Source: Isoetes taiwanensis
Taxonomy: Eukaryota; Streptophyta; Lycopodiopsida; Isoetales; Isoetaceae
DNA length: 64,000 bases
Direction of reading: 5' to 3'
NCBI GenBank assembly: GCA_021234155.1
Contig: JAJEKV010000073.1
Coordinates: 4,312,001-4,376,000 of the forward strand
Shown here: positions 50,546-61,390 of the stretch, in pieces
How the letters are laid out: every line of letters begins with the position of its first letter
How positions within the stretch are numbered: the first letter of the stretch is position 1
The notes under the pieces: generated by a model
Database searches by the model: none
Seen by the model: only the letters and a program-made list of their open reading frames with translations
What the model was told of the DNA's origin: nothing
Position numbers and translations under genes: made by a program

Positions 50546-51085
50546 GAACATTGCTTGAGGGATATTAAGGGCACTGTGCGTCGCAGTACAGATGGGCATA
50601 TCATACACGTGAATGTTGACACAGATATGATAATATCAGAGGAGCCTCCATATGGTATACTTTTATACTGCACGAAAACACGTTAAGAACGCATTGTAAG
50701 CCAGAAGAGCTCTATCACATAATTGAACGTTTTGCACTTGGTCAACGGCGTCTTGAACTGTTTGGGAAAGACCATAATATTCGTGCTGGTTGGGTGACCA
50801 TTGGAAAGGGGCTCACTTCATCAAACTATAATACCCATGTATGTAGCATTTAACTCAAATATTGACTAAGAATTCAAATATCATGAACATAATTAATTCA
50901 GAGTTGGCTGTTCTCTGAGTCTTATATATTGTTGCAGACTTATTCAAAGTATTTCTCTGATGCGGAAGGTAAAGTATGGCAAGGAGGCTGTGGCAATTAA
51001 CCTTACTCCGACTGAGTACTGACCCAGGGGCCAACACACAATTCAAGTGTTGCCGTTGCAGAGATAATAATTGAGATGTTTTTGT
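50546..51085 (+). pseudogene. METTL14/MTB m6A methyltransferase subunit, 3' exon fragment
   Basis: METTL14 (MTB in Arabidopsis) is the RNA-binding partner of METTL3/MTA in the nuclear m6A writer. Three pieces are recognisable. 50546-50654, after [27 protein letters not shown] ... SEEPPYG. About 50698-50838, ending in a GTATGT donor: [20 protein letters not shown] ... [13 protein letters not shown]. From 50938, after GTTGCAG: TYSKYFSDAEGKVWQGG, then a TAA at 50998, with the C-terminal residues GPTHNSSV readable further on. The gap between the first two pieces is only about 43 bp, too short for a usual plant intron. The catalytic-fold N-terminal exons are absent upstream. I read it as a partial gene copy or a damaged 3' end, not a working gene. 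Confidence 0.8.
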
Positions 51086-51274
51086 TGTAGACTAGAAATT
51101 AGTAAGATATGCTGACTGACGATATTGTATATCACTGTTCTATCTGTTGTGGGTGGTGGTCGTCGTTGTCATCAACCCAATTTAGATGGAGATTATGACA
51201 TTTTTTAAGCCCAATTTTGATGGAAATCAAGGGGAATGTTTTTCCTAGATTAGAAATTGATTTCGATTTAGGCT

Positions 51275-51925
51275 TCTTGCTTCATATTCATCCTTAAACC
51301 TAAATCTAGAGAATTATATATCGGATAATGGATGTGAATGGCTATTATGTCCAGTAGGTCATTACCTCTGTAAAGGGTTCTAGCAGCATTTCGGAGTCCT
51401 TTACATGGCATAATGGACCTCCATATGGGAATTACCTAGTACAAGATTGTCTAGAAGCATCATTAGGATGTCAACTATTTACATTTTAGAAATACTTCTT
51501 AGATGGTTTTCCATGTAGGGTTTGGTCGTAGAAGCAAAGCACATGCCTCTAGATCAAGGCCATTCCCATTGCTACGTTCAAGGCTATTCCCATTGCTACC
51601 TGCCACTTTTGAACTTGAGTAATCTCTTGATGAATCCAGTTGCTACATATTCATCCCTAAACCTAAATCTAGCGAATTATATATCGAATAATTGGATGTG
51701 AATGGCAATTATCTCTAGTAGGTCATTACGTCTGTAAAGGGTTCTAGCAGCATTTTGGAGTCCTTTACATGGCGTAATGGACCTCCTCGTGAGAATTACC
51801 TAGTATAAGATTGTCTAGAAGCATCATTGGGATGTCAACTATTTATATTTTAGAAATACTTCTTAGATGGTTTTCCATGTAGGGTTTTGTCGTAGAAGCA
51901 AAGCACATGCCTCTAGATCAAGGCC
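51275..51925. repeat. Tandem duplication of about 364 bp x 2 (copy 2)
   Basis: Counterpart of 31837-32488. The two units share the same landmarks, and the cleaner reading is here. Confidence 0.85.
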
Positions 51926-52094
51926 AACATGAGCTGCAGCATGGATGCACAAAATGTCAATGTTTTAAAATAGCAATTTTGATTGATTGCAAAAACATCA
52001 CTTTCAAGTACGATTTAAGCCACTTCAACCTCCGGGCATGGAGGGCAACCCTCTGTGCGCAGCACCTTGTTCTACTTAACAACGGTTGTCACCA

Positions 52095-52262
52095 ATATCA
52101 ACTCAATGAGCACTAAAGCCAATCCACAAAATACACATGTGATGATCTTATAACAACCATATATTATACACCTTACTATCAATAATATAAACTCAATGAA
52201 CACTAAAGCCAATTCACAAAATACACATAAAATAATTTTATAACACCCATATATTATACACA
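52095..52262. repeat. 91-bp tandem repeat x 2 (copy 2)
   Basis: Counterpart of 32660-32830. Confidence 0.85.
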
Positions 52263-53182
52263 TTGTTTGCTTCGATTGATTCTGAGTTTATGTTACAAGT
52301 AATTTATCGCGGCTGCCTTGACCGCCACGAAGATCTCTCTGTCTTGACCCCCTGATATGGAAGCGAGTCATTGAGAGAAGAAGCTGGTGACCCCAGGGAC
52401 ATTTGCTTCAATTTAAATTTTCTCATAATATAGCATTAGTTGCAAATTTGTAGGCGGCCAGGTTTAGCTTAATGGCTTTCACCAGTTTTCTCTAAATAAA
52501 TGTGTACTCATTAGTTGTTTCTTTCCCATTCATCGACACACGCTAAATGCATGCCTCCATTTATTATTTAATTCCTAAAAATAATTGTATTTCTCCCTTG
52601 TTGTACCATGCCCTTTTCCAATGCCATGTAAAAAAAAAAGGTTGTCCAAGAGCATACAATTTGTAGAAAAAGAAGAGCCCAAAACTTAAGAATGTTTAAG
52701 AGCTTGGCTATACTGGGGAACTATGATAATTAAATGCACTTTAATCAGGGCTATATACAAAGGGTGAGTTTCTTGATTTTGGCTTTCAAATCCAAGAGCA
52801 TACAACTTGTAAAAGACGGAGAATGTCACACTCAAATGCACACTGAATTTATGTCAAAGTGGGTCTTATCCTCTCAAACCAATTATAGAATCGCTATACC
52901 AATTTCTTTTTCTGCTTCACATGATGAATCTTATCCTGCATAAAAATCTGATCGAGTAGCATTCTTCGATCCAACTGCCATAGCTATCATGGCCAAGGTT
53001 TTACCTCATACAAAAGGTGGTTGCGGATCCAAATTGGGTCAAAGCATGGAGAACAAAGATTCTATGCTTCTAAAGCAAGAAACATAAGCTTGATCTAGGG
53101 AGCAAAATGGGTATATCATAAAAATCAGACTGTACACAAAGCAGGTTGGTGGCAAAAGGTTGCATTGACTACTAGTAAAGGC

Positions 53183-53476
53183 TGGCCACTTTGGCAGACT
53201 ATATTTTTGATGATATTAATGAGAAAATTCACAAATGGAACGGCCAAAAGACTTTGAGAAGATGAGATTTAACATGTCACATGTTCGGAATCTCCCTTAT
53301 ATGGAGACGTCCTTTACCTTTTGCCTAATATGGCACTCTTGCCTAATAAGGCACATATTCATGTATAAATATTGATCTCATATGAATGAAGTTTTATCTT
53401 GTTTTGTGGGCAAAGCGTCGCGCTCATAAGTTCCTCTTTGCTGCTTTCTTTACATTTCTAACATGGTATCAGAGCC
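53183..53476 (+). mobile_element. Ty1/copia 5' LTR (approximate) and primer-binding site
   Basis: Non-coding sequence with TATAAATATT at about 53366 ends in TCTAACA and runs straight into TGGTATCAGAGCC (53464-53476), the classic plant copia primer site for initiator tRNA-Met. The LTR left end is not certain: TG at 53183 is the first candidate and lies three bases after the end of the large duplication. No 3' LTR was found in the window. Confidence 0.75.
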
Positions 53477-54370
53477 AAGTTCTTCTGCTGTTACTTTTCG
53501 TGGGCTCACTGGAACGAAGACACTTTATGTTTTCTCTGGATCTGGCTTTCCTGTATGGAAGCTTAAGATGGAGTTAGTGTTAGAAAGCGATAAGCTTTTT
53601 TATTATGTCACTGGCAAAATCTGGGTTCCAGCGCAACCGTTGACCAGTGCTGGAGTACTAGCTACTAGTGGAACCGAGTATGACGCTTGGGTGAAACTTT
53701 TGGTGATTGGCATAAAAAATATAAAGTGGCCCGTTCTTTGATACTTTATGCACTCAAAGAATCCATACTGATGGATCTTAGGGATCTCAAAACCTCTGCT
53801 GAGATTTGGAGTTATCTTGATAAGGTTTATGAGCAGAAGACTGTACATGAAAGTTATAGTCTTCGTAACGATATCGCCAATCTTCGTTATACTCTCACAG
53901 TCTCTTTTGATCTACACTTTGACATGTTTAAAACCCTTGTAGATGGCTTGTCTATTGCTGGTGAGGTCATGCCACCTCAACAACAAATTGTTGCGCTCTT
54001 GGAAACTTTGCCATAAGAATTCAAAGTTGTTCGTACAGATTTGCGCAACAAAGCCAACCTCACTCTGGATCGTGTTCACACTTCACTAAAATATGGAGCT
54101 ACTAAACTACAGAAATCTTTCAAGGATCAGACAGAAACAGATCATTCTAAACGATCTCGTGATGATGACTAGGCTAATTATTTTGATGACCATGTTGGTC
54201 GTTCTGGTCATGGGCGTGGATGTGGTCATGGCCATGGCTATGATCGTGGTCCTCCTCCCAAGAGAAACTGCTCCATTGTTTGCGAATATTGTAAAAAGTC
54301 TGGCTATCCTGAAGAAGAATGTTATTACAAAAAGTTTGCTACTGAGCATAAGCTTCTTCTTGGCTTATGA
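53463..54370 (+). pseudogene. Ty1/copia gag, broken
   Basis: The ATG at 53463 overlaps the primer-binding site. The reading FSGSGFPVWKLKMELVLES continues to about 53690, shifts frame near there, then runs ARSLILYALKESILMDLRDL ... IWSYLDKVYEQKTVHESYSL ... QQQIVALLETLP. It has stops TAA (about 54014) and TAG (about 54170), and ends at TGA 54368. These are UBN2-type copia Gag motifs. The zinc knuckle near 54287 reads CEYCKKSGYPEEEC, i.e. C-x2-C-x4-Y-x4-C, with the usual histidine replaced by tyrosine. Non-functional. Confidence 0.85.
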
Positions 54371-54830
54371 GATGAGGGACATTGTGTTCATGATGCGATT
54401 GAATTGGTTAAAGCTAATGATTCTATGCTTGTAGATTCTGCTACTACTCAGCACATGACTCATCACAAACATTGGTTGATACAATATCGCCCTCTTCTTG
54501 CTAAGAAATTTGTCTATCTTGGTGACACTAGACCTTTTGCAGCCAAAGGCATTGATACCCTTCAGATTGGCACATCTTCTGGTGTGTCGACTTTTGCATA
54601 GGGTTCTCCATGTGCCGGACCTTTACCACAATCTTCTTTCTCTTGCTCGTCTTACTGATATTGGCTTCCTTGTTCATTTTGATAGAAGTGTCTGCCGCTT
54701 TGTGAAAGATGGTCTTGTTTTTGCTATTGCTTTTCACCAAGGCAATCTTTATGCACTCCAACTGAATAATGAGTTTGCCAATGTTGTGATATCTCGTGGT
54801 GATGCTATCAGTACTTTGTGGCATCGAGTT
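54371..54830 (+). pseudogene. Ty1/copia protease and pre-integrase region, broken
   Basis: MLVDSATTQHMTHHKHW contains the aspartic-protease signature (D-S-A-T) in the copia context. After a frame change near 54600 it continues VLHVPDLYHNLLSLARLTDI ... LYALQ, the GAG-pre-integrase segment. Confidence 0.8.
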
Positions 54831-55700
54831 TTGGTCATGCTAATTTTCAGGCTCTTTTGGACATGAGTTGTGATGATCTTGTGGATGGTCTCACTTTGTC
54901 AACACATGGTGTATTGGGTGTTTGTGAGGTTTGTGCTCTTTTCAAGCAGCATCGCCACCCATTCTCTGGAGAAGGACATCCTACTACGCGTGTCTTAGAA
55001 CTTGTGCATTCTGACCTTTGTAGCCCATTTTGTGGCCCATTTTGTGATTCCATTGGTAAAGCCCATACTTTCTTCTCTTCATTGATGATTATACTCGCTA
55101 TACCTTTGTGTACTTTCTTCCCAAAAAATCTGATGTCTTATCCATCTTTTGTACATTTAAGAAGCAGGTTGAGGTTCAAACTGGAACCATGATTAAAAGA
55201 TTGCGAACTGATAATGGTGGTGAGTTTAAATCTTTATCATTTGACAAAGTTTGTGCAGATTCAGGCATTCTTCGTGAATACACACGCCCTTATTCTCCTC
55301 AACAGAATGGAGTTGCTGAGAGGAAGAATCGCATAATCATGAATGATGTGCGTTGCATGCTTATTCATTCTAGTTTGGATAAGTATTTTTTGACAGAAGC
55401 TATTGCCACTACTGTGTATGTGCAAAATCGCTTGATTACTTCTGCTCTGAAAGGCAAAACTCCATTTGAAGGTTAGTTTGGTCTTAAACCCAATGTCGCT
55501 AATTTGCGTATTTTTGGTTGTACTGCTTATGTTCACATTCCTACTGAAAAAAGAAAAAAGATTGATGTTGTTACTAAGAAAGCTATTTTCCTTAGATATG
55601 ATTCTAATGCTAAAGCATATCGCTTTCACTCCCTTGGCTGTTGGAAAGCTTCGTGATGTTGGAGCTGTATGTTCTGCCAGGGTGCTTTAGCGGGTTGATC
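54818..55700 (+). pseudogene. Ty1/copia integrase, broken; element truncated after it
   Basis: LWHRVL(G)HANFQALL and GVCEVCALFKQHRHPFSG give the HHCC zinc-binding site across a frame change. The rve core follows with LVHSDLCSPF, IDDYTRYTFVYFLPK (frame-shifted), RLRTDNGGEF and YSPQQNGVAERKNR, so the three acidic residues of the D,D-35-E triad are all readable. TAG at 55474 replaces the W of the usual WFG.KP motif. Open frames then fade after about 55690. No reverse transcriptase or RNase H motifs and no 3' LTR follow, so the copy is 3'-truncated. Confidence 0.85.
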
Positions 55701-56340
55701 GAGCTTACCTTGATCAAGAGCATCTCCTAAAATTGAAGATGATATGCATATCGAGCTGAGGATGCCTCCTACCTAAAGACCTTGCCTATCATTTCGTATT
55801 AAATGTGGTAGATTAGTTTATATATCTGTGAATTCAGGTCATAAGCTTTTGCTTGCGGCCATAGCTCCACCATCAAACCTTGCCCAGTGTCAAATAAAGC
55901 AAGGCATGTTCGTCCCCTTGCTTCCATGGCGTGGATGGCATTTTCTCAAAATATGTACAACATCTGATATCCACGGTCCCTTGGCGTGGAAATTTTCTTC
56001 GCCTTCACGGCCTGTCACGGCATGGCCAATCTCTTCAGTCAGAGCTTCATAGACCCCATGGCTCATCACGGCGTGGCTTCTCTGGCCTTTATAATCTTCA
56101 CGGTCTAGGATAGCCACCACATATTTTGATGCCCATGACACTACGGCCTTCCATGGCGTGTGTTAATAGACCTTCTAGGCCTACAGCCCCTCACAGGCGT
56201 GGCCTTCCATGGCATGTGTTAATAGACCTTCAAGTCCACGGCCCCTCACAGGCGTGGCACCTGTTCAGGTGTGGGAGGCATGAGGCCCACCCCACCATCG
56301 ATTAAAAGCGTGGAACTTTTTAATTATCTATAGCCCCACG
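55701..56340. repeat. Spacer with GGCGTGG-rich repeats; 56-bp tandem x 2
   Basis: The motif (C)ACGGC(G/A)TGG and similar recur many times at 55925-56260. A 56-bp unit (ggccttccatggc.tgtgtt ... cccctcacaggcgt) is duplicated at about 56149-56204 and 56205-56260. No coding evidence. Confidence 0.65.
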
Positions 56341-57470
56341 GTGCGGGGTCATTGTCATTCAACAAAGGAACTTCCGCCCCTTCAATTTCAACTCCTTCAA
56401 GTTCAACTCCTTCAAGTTCAACTTTCTACTCAAACTCTTTCAAGTTCAGCAATGGCATGAAGATGATATCTGCCTTCTGCCCCTTCAACCACTTTTGTTT
56501 CAACATTTTTGTTCAGCTCCTCGCAAGACACTTTGATTGGCGCATGTATTTGAGCTAGTGGCAAGCCCTATGAGAAGTGGTGACAGCCTTCTCAACATTC
56601 GATTCGATTTCTATGGATTTAAAGAAGCTCCTGGCAAGCTCAAGAGAAGTGGTCACAGCCTTCTCAACCTCTCTTGATATTTGTACTTCATCGACGTTGA
56701 CATTTTTGGTCAAGAATTCTCAGCGACATTATTGTTACTTCCCCTCACTTTGGACACTTTGTTGTAAGTGTTTAACCTGATGTTATAAAGGTTCTATATA
56801 GTTTGGTTTGGTTGGCCTTTGGGCTAAACATATAGGCCACATGTATTTATCATATTGGACCACTGGATCTATGGCCTAGATTTAGTCTAGATCTGTGGTA
56901 GGTGGCATAGGCCACATGTATTTATCATATTGGACCCCATGATCTACGGCCCAGATTTAGCCTAGATCTCTGGTAGGTGAGATGTCAGTTAGGGTTATTT
57001 TGCTCTACTATTTAGAGAGAGCATTTCCTCTCATTTGTTTAGGCTTTTGCTCACGTTTTGGAGCACCTCCTTTTGGAGCATCAATATGATTCTGTTTTGT
57101 TCATTTTTTGCATTTTTTCTTGTTCTCAGAGTCTCTTCCCATCTTTTTTTGTTGTTTCATGAGAATTTGTGGCACCCTTATGGCATCTGGCAGTCATGGA
57201 CCACTGCTGCAAGGCATAAGCCAAGAACCCCAAAAATCAACACCCGGGCTCATGTTTCCTTTGAATATTTGATAAAAAATGCATGTAGGCATTATACTTT
57301 TTGTAAAGCATCCTTATGACAGTTTTCTCTTATGAAAATAGATGTAGAAATCCTTTTTTAGTAATGACACTGCTCTACTTGTTCTATTGTTACTGTTCTT
57401 TTTGTACTTCTTAAACCGGGTTTATTGTTCTACTTCTTAAACTACTATAAGAAAAGAAATTTCTGTTTTG
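56341..57470. repeat. Spacer with several short tandem duplications
   Basis: About 17-18-bp units of the type ttcaactccttcaag lie at 56378-56425. A doubled agaagtggt.acagccttct motif lies at about 56573 and 56644. An 84-bp duplication (ataggccacatgtatttatc ... tagatct.tggtaggt) lies at about 56829-56992. The rest up to 57470 shows no gene. It may be LTR or intergenic repeat sequence, but no LTR ends were defined. Confidence 0.6.
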
Positions 57471-57491
57471 TGCAACTTGAAAGCAACAGTT

Positions 57492-57715
57492 ATGCAACTT
57501 GAATTACACACAAGCATTTGGAAGTACAGATTGGAATCATGTAAAACTTGTTTAGTATTTAACTTGCAACTTGAATAAAGCTGAAGCAACTAGTATAACA
57601 GACATGCAACTTGAATTACACACAAGTATGTGCAACAACAGACTAGAATCATATAAAACTTGTTTAGTATTTAACTTGTTTAATAAAACTTGTTTAGTAT
57701 TTCTTATTTAGCATC
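57492..57715. repeat. Diverged tandem repeat of about 112 bp x 2
   Basis: The unit with atgcaacttgaattacacac and taaaacttgtttagtattta occurs at about 57492 and 57610, followed by a third partial aaaacttgtttagtattt. Confidence 0.8.
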
Positions 57716-58270
57716 AATATCAAGTTTAGTATTCACTAGACTTGTAGCATGTTCTGGAATCATAAACTTACAACATATAAAACTTAGAACTCATTCTTAT
57801 CTTCAGTTTGTTGGAATCATGGTTGTCTAGATACAAACAAGCAAGTGAAACGTAGAACAAGCAATCAGAAACCAAACAGACAACACATAGGATACATTCT
57901 CTGATTGAAACCCGATTTGGACAAAGCAAGTTTGTTAAAAGCCTTGAACTTTTACAAATGAAAACTTTAGAAATACCTTGAACTTCAGAAAACTTAGTGT
58001 AAATTTCATAAAACCGAATCCAAGATCATAACTTTAACAAAACCTGCAGATATGCATTTTAAAGTATCAGGATTTGAACCTGATTTGAACCAGTATCCTC
58101 AACATTGTTTTTGCTGCACTTTAGTGACAGAAATTACATAACATTGATCATGAACAGAAATGTTGCAGACACAAGCTCAACCCCGCCAAAACAAAATTCA
58201 AGAGCAGCACCGAAAATTAACTACACATGAGTAAATGACTTCAAATCTCCATTGGGAAATACTCTCTATA
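57716..58270. other. Gene-free stretch
   Basis: AT-rich with no recognisable feature on either strand. Confidence 0.5.
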
Positions 58271-58275
58271 GGAAA

Positions 58276-58940
58276 ATGTAGCAGATTTGGGAGCCTCTCT
58301 TGGGAGAAGCCTATCTAAATAAGACGCGTGGCTACATGGCAGGCAAGTATGGATTAAAAACAAAGGCACTCATTTTTTATTGGCTAGAGCAAAAACCGGA
58401 TGTGGATTTTCTCTATTTTCACAAAGGGCCTTTTGGAGACCCCGAGATCAAAGGATATCAAAGGTGTACGTACTTAAAGAGACGGAGGGGGAGTGGCAAC
58501 GGGAGAAAATAATAACCACACAAATTCAAGGAGGGGGGAATGAGTTGCGGATGCAGAGGATGAGGATGCAGGTAATCCTAAATGAGCTAAACAGGCTACA
58601 AAGGGAAGTCCTTAGGAAATTCAAAAAGAAATATAGAACCAAATTTCAAGATTGCGTTAGACGGCTAATCGGGATCGGAGCTCCTGTAGACAGGGTGGAA
58701 GAAGAGGAATATGCGATGGGGAAAGAAGAGTTACTTGATTATCTGTACAAGCTTAAAAAGGAGGTGATCGGATGCGTAGCACTGAAGAAGCTCCTGAAAA
58801 AAATGGATATATGGATAGGTAACAAGCTTAAGCCTCATTCCGATACTAATTATCGCCTGTTCAACAGAAACGGGAAGCACATGTTCTGTTATTGCTAGAT
58901 AGAACACATCATTCGGCTAAAGAACTTGACATGCTACTGG
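58276..58940 (+). pseudogene. Unrecognised ORF with one frameshift
   Basis: Frame one runs from before the ATG at 58300 (WEPLLGEAYLNKTRGYMAGK ... FLYFHKGPFGDPEIKGYQR). Near 58465 the sensible reading passes to the frame of 58380-58898 (VYVLKETEGEWQREK, then a charged helical stretch ELNRLQREVLRKFKKKYRTK, and KEELLDYLYKLKKEVIG). Composition is protein-like: even distribution, many K/E/L/R, likely coiled-coil in the second half. I do not recognise the family. With the L1-ORF1-like frame 3 kb downstream on the same strand, a retroelement-associated ORF is possible but unproven. Confidence 0.4.
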
Positions 58941-59730
58941 CTATGTTCGGCAACAGACTAGATTATAGCCCGACGCTCGAAGCACTGATAGAGGAGAATG
59001 AAGGGAGGGGGTCGATTTAGAGATCAATATATGTAACCAAACCCAAATTATCTTACTCATGATCGTGTTGTGACTCTTTTTTATTGATCAAATATGTTTG
59101 CTCTATAAGCATATGAATAAGGGAACGACTAAAATTCCCAAATTTTAGTTTTAGTTTTAGGCAAACTGTCTGAGCATCTAGAATTTTAGTTTTAGATCGG
59201 TGAAGCAAAATTGACGCCAACAGAAGTCCAAGGAAGAGGAGATTAAGAGAAGAGGATTCAAATTTTGAATTTATTACCATTGAGCATGGACCTAATATGG
59301 TGTACAGGTAACTAATTTAAGTTAATTAGGCCCATAGGAGGTTACAGAGGGGAGGGGTACGCATTGACGTACGCCAACGGATATATCAACGGATATGATA
59401 TAACACGGATGGATATTACATAGAGCAAAATGATGTGGCTGTCCTAGTAGGAGACAACCGGGATGGTAGAAGCTGATGAAGACCTCATGAAGACACAAAG
59501 GCCAAATGAAGGAACAATCAAAACATGGAAGAATAGTGAGACAGAATCCTAAACATCCGAACATAATAATTGAGGGCTGCCACCCATCCAAATGGAAGGA
59601 GAATGGTTAATAAATACCTCAAGGAGCGAGAAGTCCAGGGGACGCATGTCAGTAAAAAGCAGGGCACGGTACGACTACGATATCCCCACACACTTACAAA
59701 ATCATAATTAGCAGAATCACACAATTAAAA
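58941..59730. other. Gene-free stretch
   Basis: Nothing recognisable. A short motif, tttagttttag, recurs around 59145-59190. Confidence 0.45.
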
Positions 59731-59731
59731 G

Positions 59732-60457
59732 ATGGCGTACCGGAAAAAGGGCAGGAAAGAGAAGCTAACCCTAGAAATAGCTGACTATAAAGTATGGGCG
59801 CATGAGATGGAGAGTGGTATTCTTCAAAGGGTTAGGATTTTAAAATAGGAAACGAAGGCGGAGGGCGAAGAGTCAGAGGGCAGCAAAGCCTTAGCCACAA
59901 ATTGACAGATTCAAAGCAGCAGGCATGAACAAAGGCAAGAAGATCATGGAGGAGCAGCCACAAGAAGAATCTGGACCAAGAAAAAGGCCAAGGTCGGGTA
60001 ATCCCGGGAACCTCACGGTCCCATGGAACCCAGAATTGGAAGACATAGGGCCATGGCGCATTTGCTTCTGTTTGGAGAAGGAATTATGTAGTCGGGTACA
60101 TTGCCTCTCCTGTGATCCATCAGATGCAAACGATGAAGGATATGGGCTACAACCTCCGACTTTTGGAAATCATGGGTGTGCTAGCAGATAAAAACATCGA
60201 TCAGGAGAGCAGAAAAGGAGCGGGTCATAAGCTGTTTTAATTGGCTACAGATGAATGCAGGAATACAGAAATCGGAAAGCTATCAACATGATTTGTTAGT
60301 GGGTGATTTCGAGAAGATTTGTGTGAATTGCTGTGAGAAAATTCTAACCGAGTACATATGCAGAGCCTTATTAGCCAGGAACGTGGAGAATAATAAGAAA
60401 AGTGGGGAGATTCGGCGGCAAAGAAGAAGGGTAATTAAATGGATGGGAAATGGATGA
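59732..60457 (+). pseudogene. Unrecognised small ORFs
   Basis: Three protein-like stretches lie on the same strand. 59732-59848 is a basic 38-residue frame (MAYRKKGRKEKL ... ADYKVWAHEMES). 59925-60191 reads MEEQPQEESGPRKRPRSGNP ... PWRICFCLEKELCSRVHCLS. 60251-60457 reads DLLVGDFEKICVNCCEKILT and a basic end, IRRQRRRVIKW; upstream of its ATG the same frame is open (AEKERVISCFNWLQ), so it probably joined the previous ORF before a frameshift. Cysteine pairs (ICFC, CVNCC) could bind metal, but no known family pattern is met. Function unknown. Confidence 0.35.
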
Positions 60458-61130
60458 TACAGGGCAAAGCGGAGAGTGGTGCCAAGGTTTTCAGAATTAG
60501 AAATTTTTCTTTTTCTTTTTTTTTTCTTATCTTGCTTCTGGTTTTTTTTCTTGATCCCTTGTTATGATATACAAAAATGTATAATATCTGGATTCCGATC
60601 ATGGTCAGCATCTCTGAAATCTCTTAGTCCTGGGAACATGAACACATGTTGAATTTTGTAAGAATTTCCAGATCCAAAGCGCAAAAAAAAAAGCTTGAAT
60701 GAGAAATCTGTAGTCCTTCTAAGTTTTTTACCTATATGAAATACGAATTCGACAACCGACGATAGGGAACACATATAAGACATATTGTAGATTTTAGATG
60801 CAAAAGGATGATAAATAGCCAAAAGATGGGGGCCGAGAATGTCAGAACGCACAGGAAAAGCGTGATAACAAACATCTAACATTGGAGTAGATACAGGTAA
60901 GATAAAATAACAATATTCCTATTATACGACTAACACCTTACAATCTAACATCTGATTAACATTCGATTATCTAATATAAACAACACCAAAATATTGGTAA
61001 TATGTTTAGACAGATAAATAATCTGAGTACATTGACAACCACAACAAACAAATTACCTCTGTATGGGTGTGTACAAAAATGATGAAGCTTCCTAAAGACA
61101 GAAGAGTAAAAGGTGGACGGAACAAGATAC
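60458..61130. other. Gene-free stretch
   Basis: A pyrimidine-rich, T-dominated tract lies at about 60505-60560, then AT-rich sequence with no gene. Confidence 0.45.
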
Positions 61131-61142
61131 GCGACAGAGAGG

Positions 61143-61390
61143 CTCAGCCTCCGCCGTACACCAGGATAGCGAGGGCTAGGCCTATCAACTGGTATTTCGG
61201 ACCATCAAAAACTCTACATCTGACTGACTATGGGAACTCAAGATCATAAGTATGTAGGAATGATACAATACAAGTGGTACACCATCAAAAAGGAGACTGG
61301 GCCATGTTAAGGACTGAGAAGTACAACTTCTGCCGTATACCAGGATAGCGAGGGCTCCACTCTCCAACTGGTACCCGGATCACCAAAATG
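61143..61390. repeat. Direct repeat, about 62 bp x 2, period about 182 bp
   Basis: ccaggatagcgagggct with flanking gccgta.ac and caactggta...gga.cacca.caaaa occurs at about 61146-61207 and 61328-61387. It is not part of an obvious gene. Confidence 0.75.

Larger units (their letters stand above)
33763..53180. repeat. Large direct duplication, copy 2 (19.4 kb)
   Basis: Second copy, beginning five bases after copy 1 ends. It ends at actactagtaaag, immediately before the copia LTR region. Its left part (33.8 to about 40.7 kb) is garbled relative to copy 1, while its right part (from about 41 kb) is the cleaner version and holds the intact eIF3d ORF. Confidence 0.95.

Noticed and set aside
50655-50697. 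43-bp intron between METTL14 pieces
   Set aside because: Shorter than plant introns usually are. The gap more likely reflects lost or garbled sequence, so I did not annotate a splice there.
55261-55629. 122-codon minus-strand ORF
   Set aside because: Antisense of the copia integrase.
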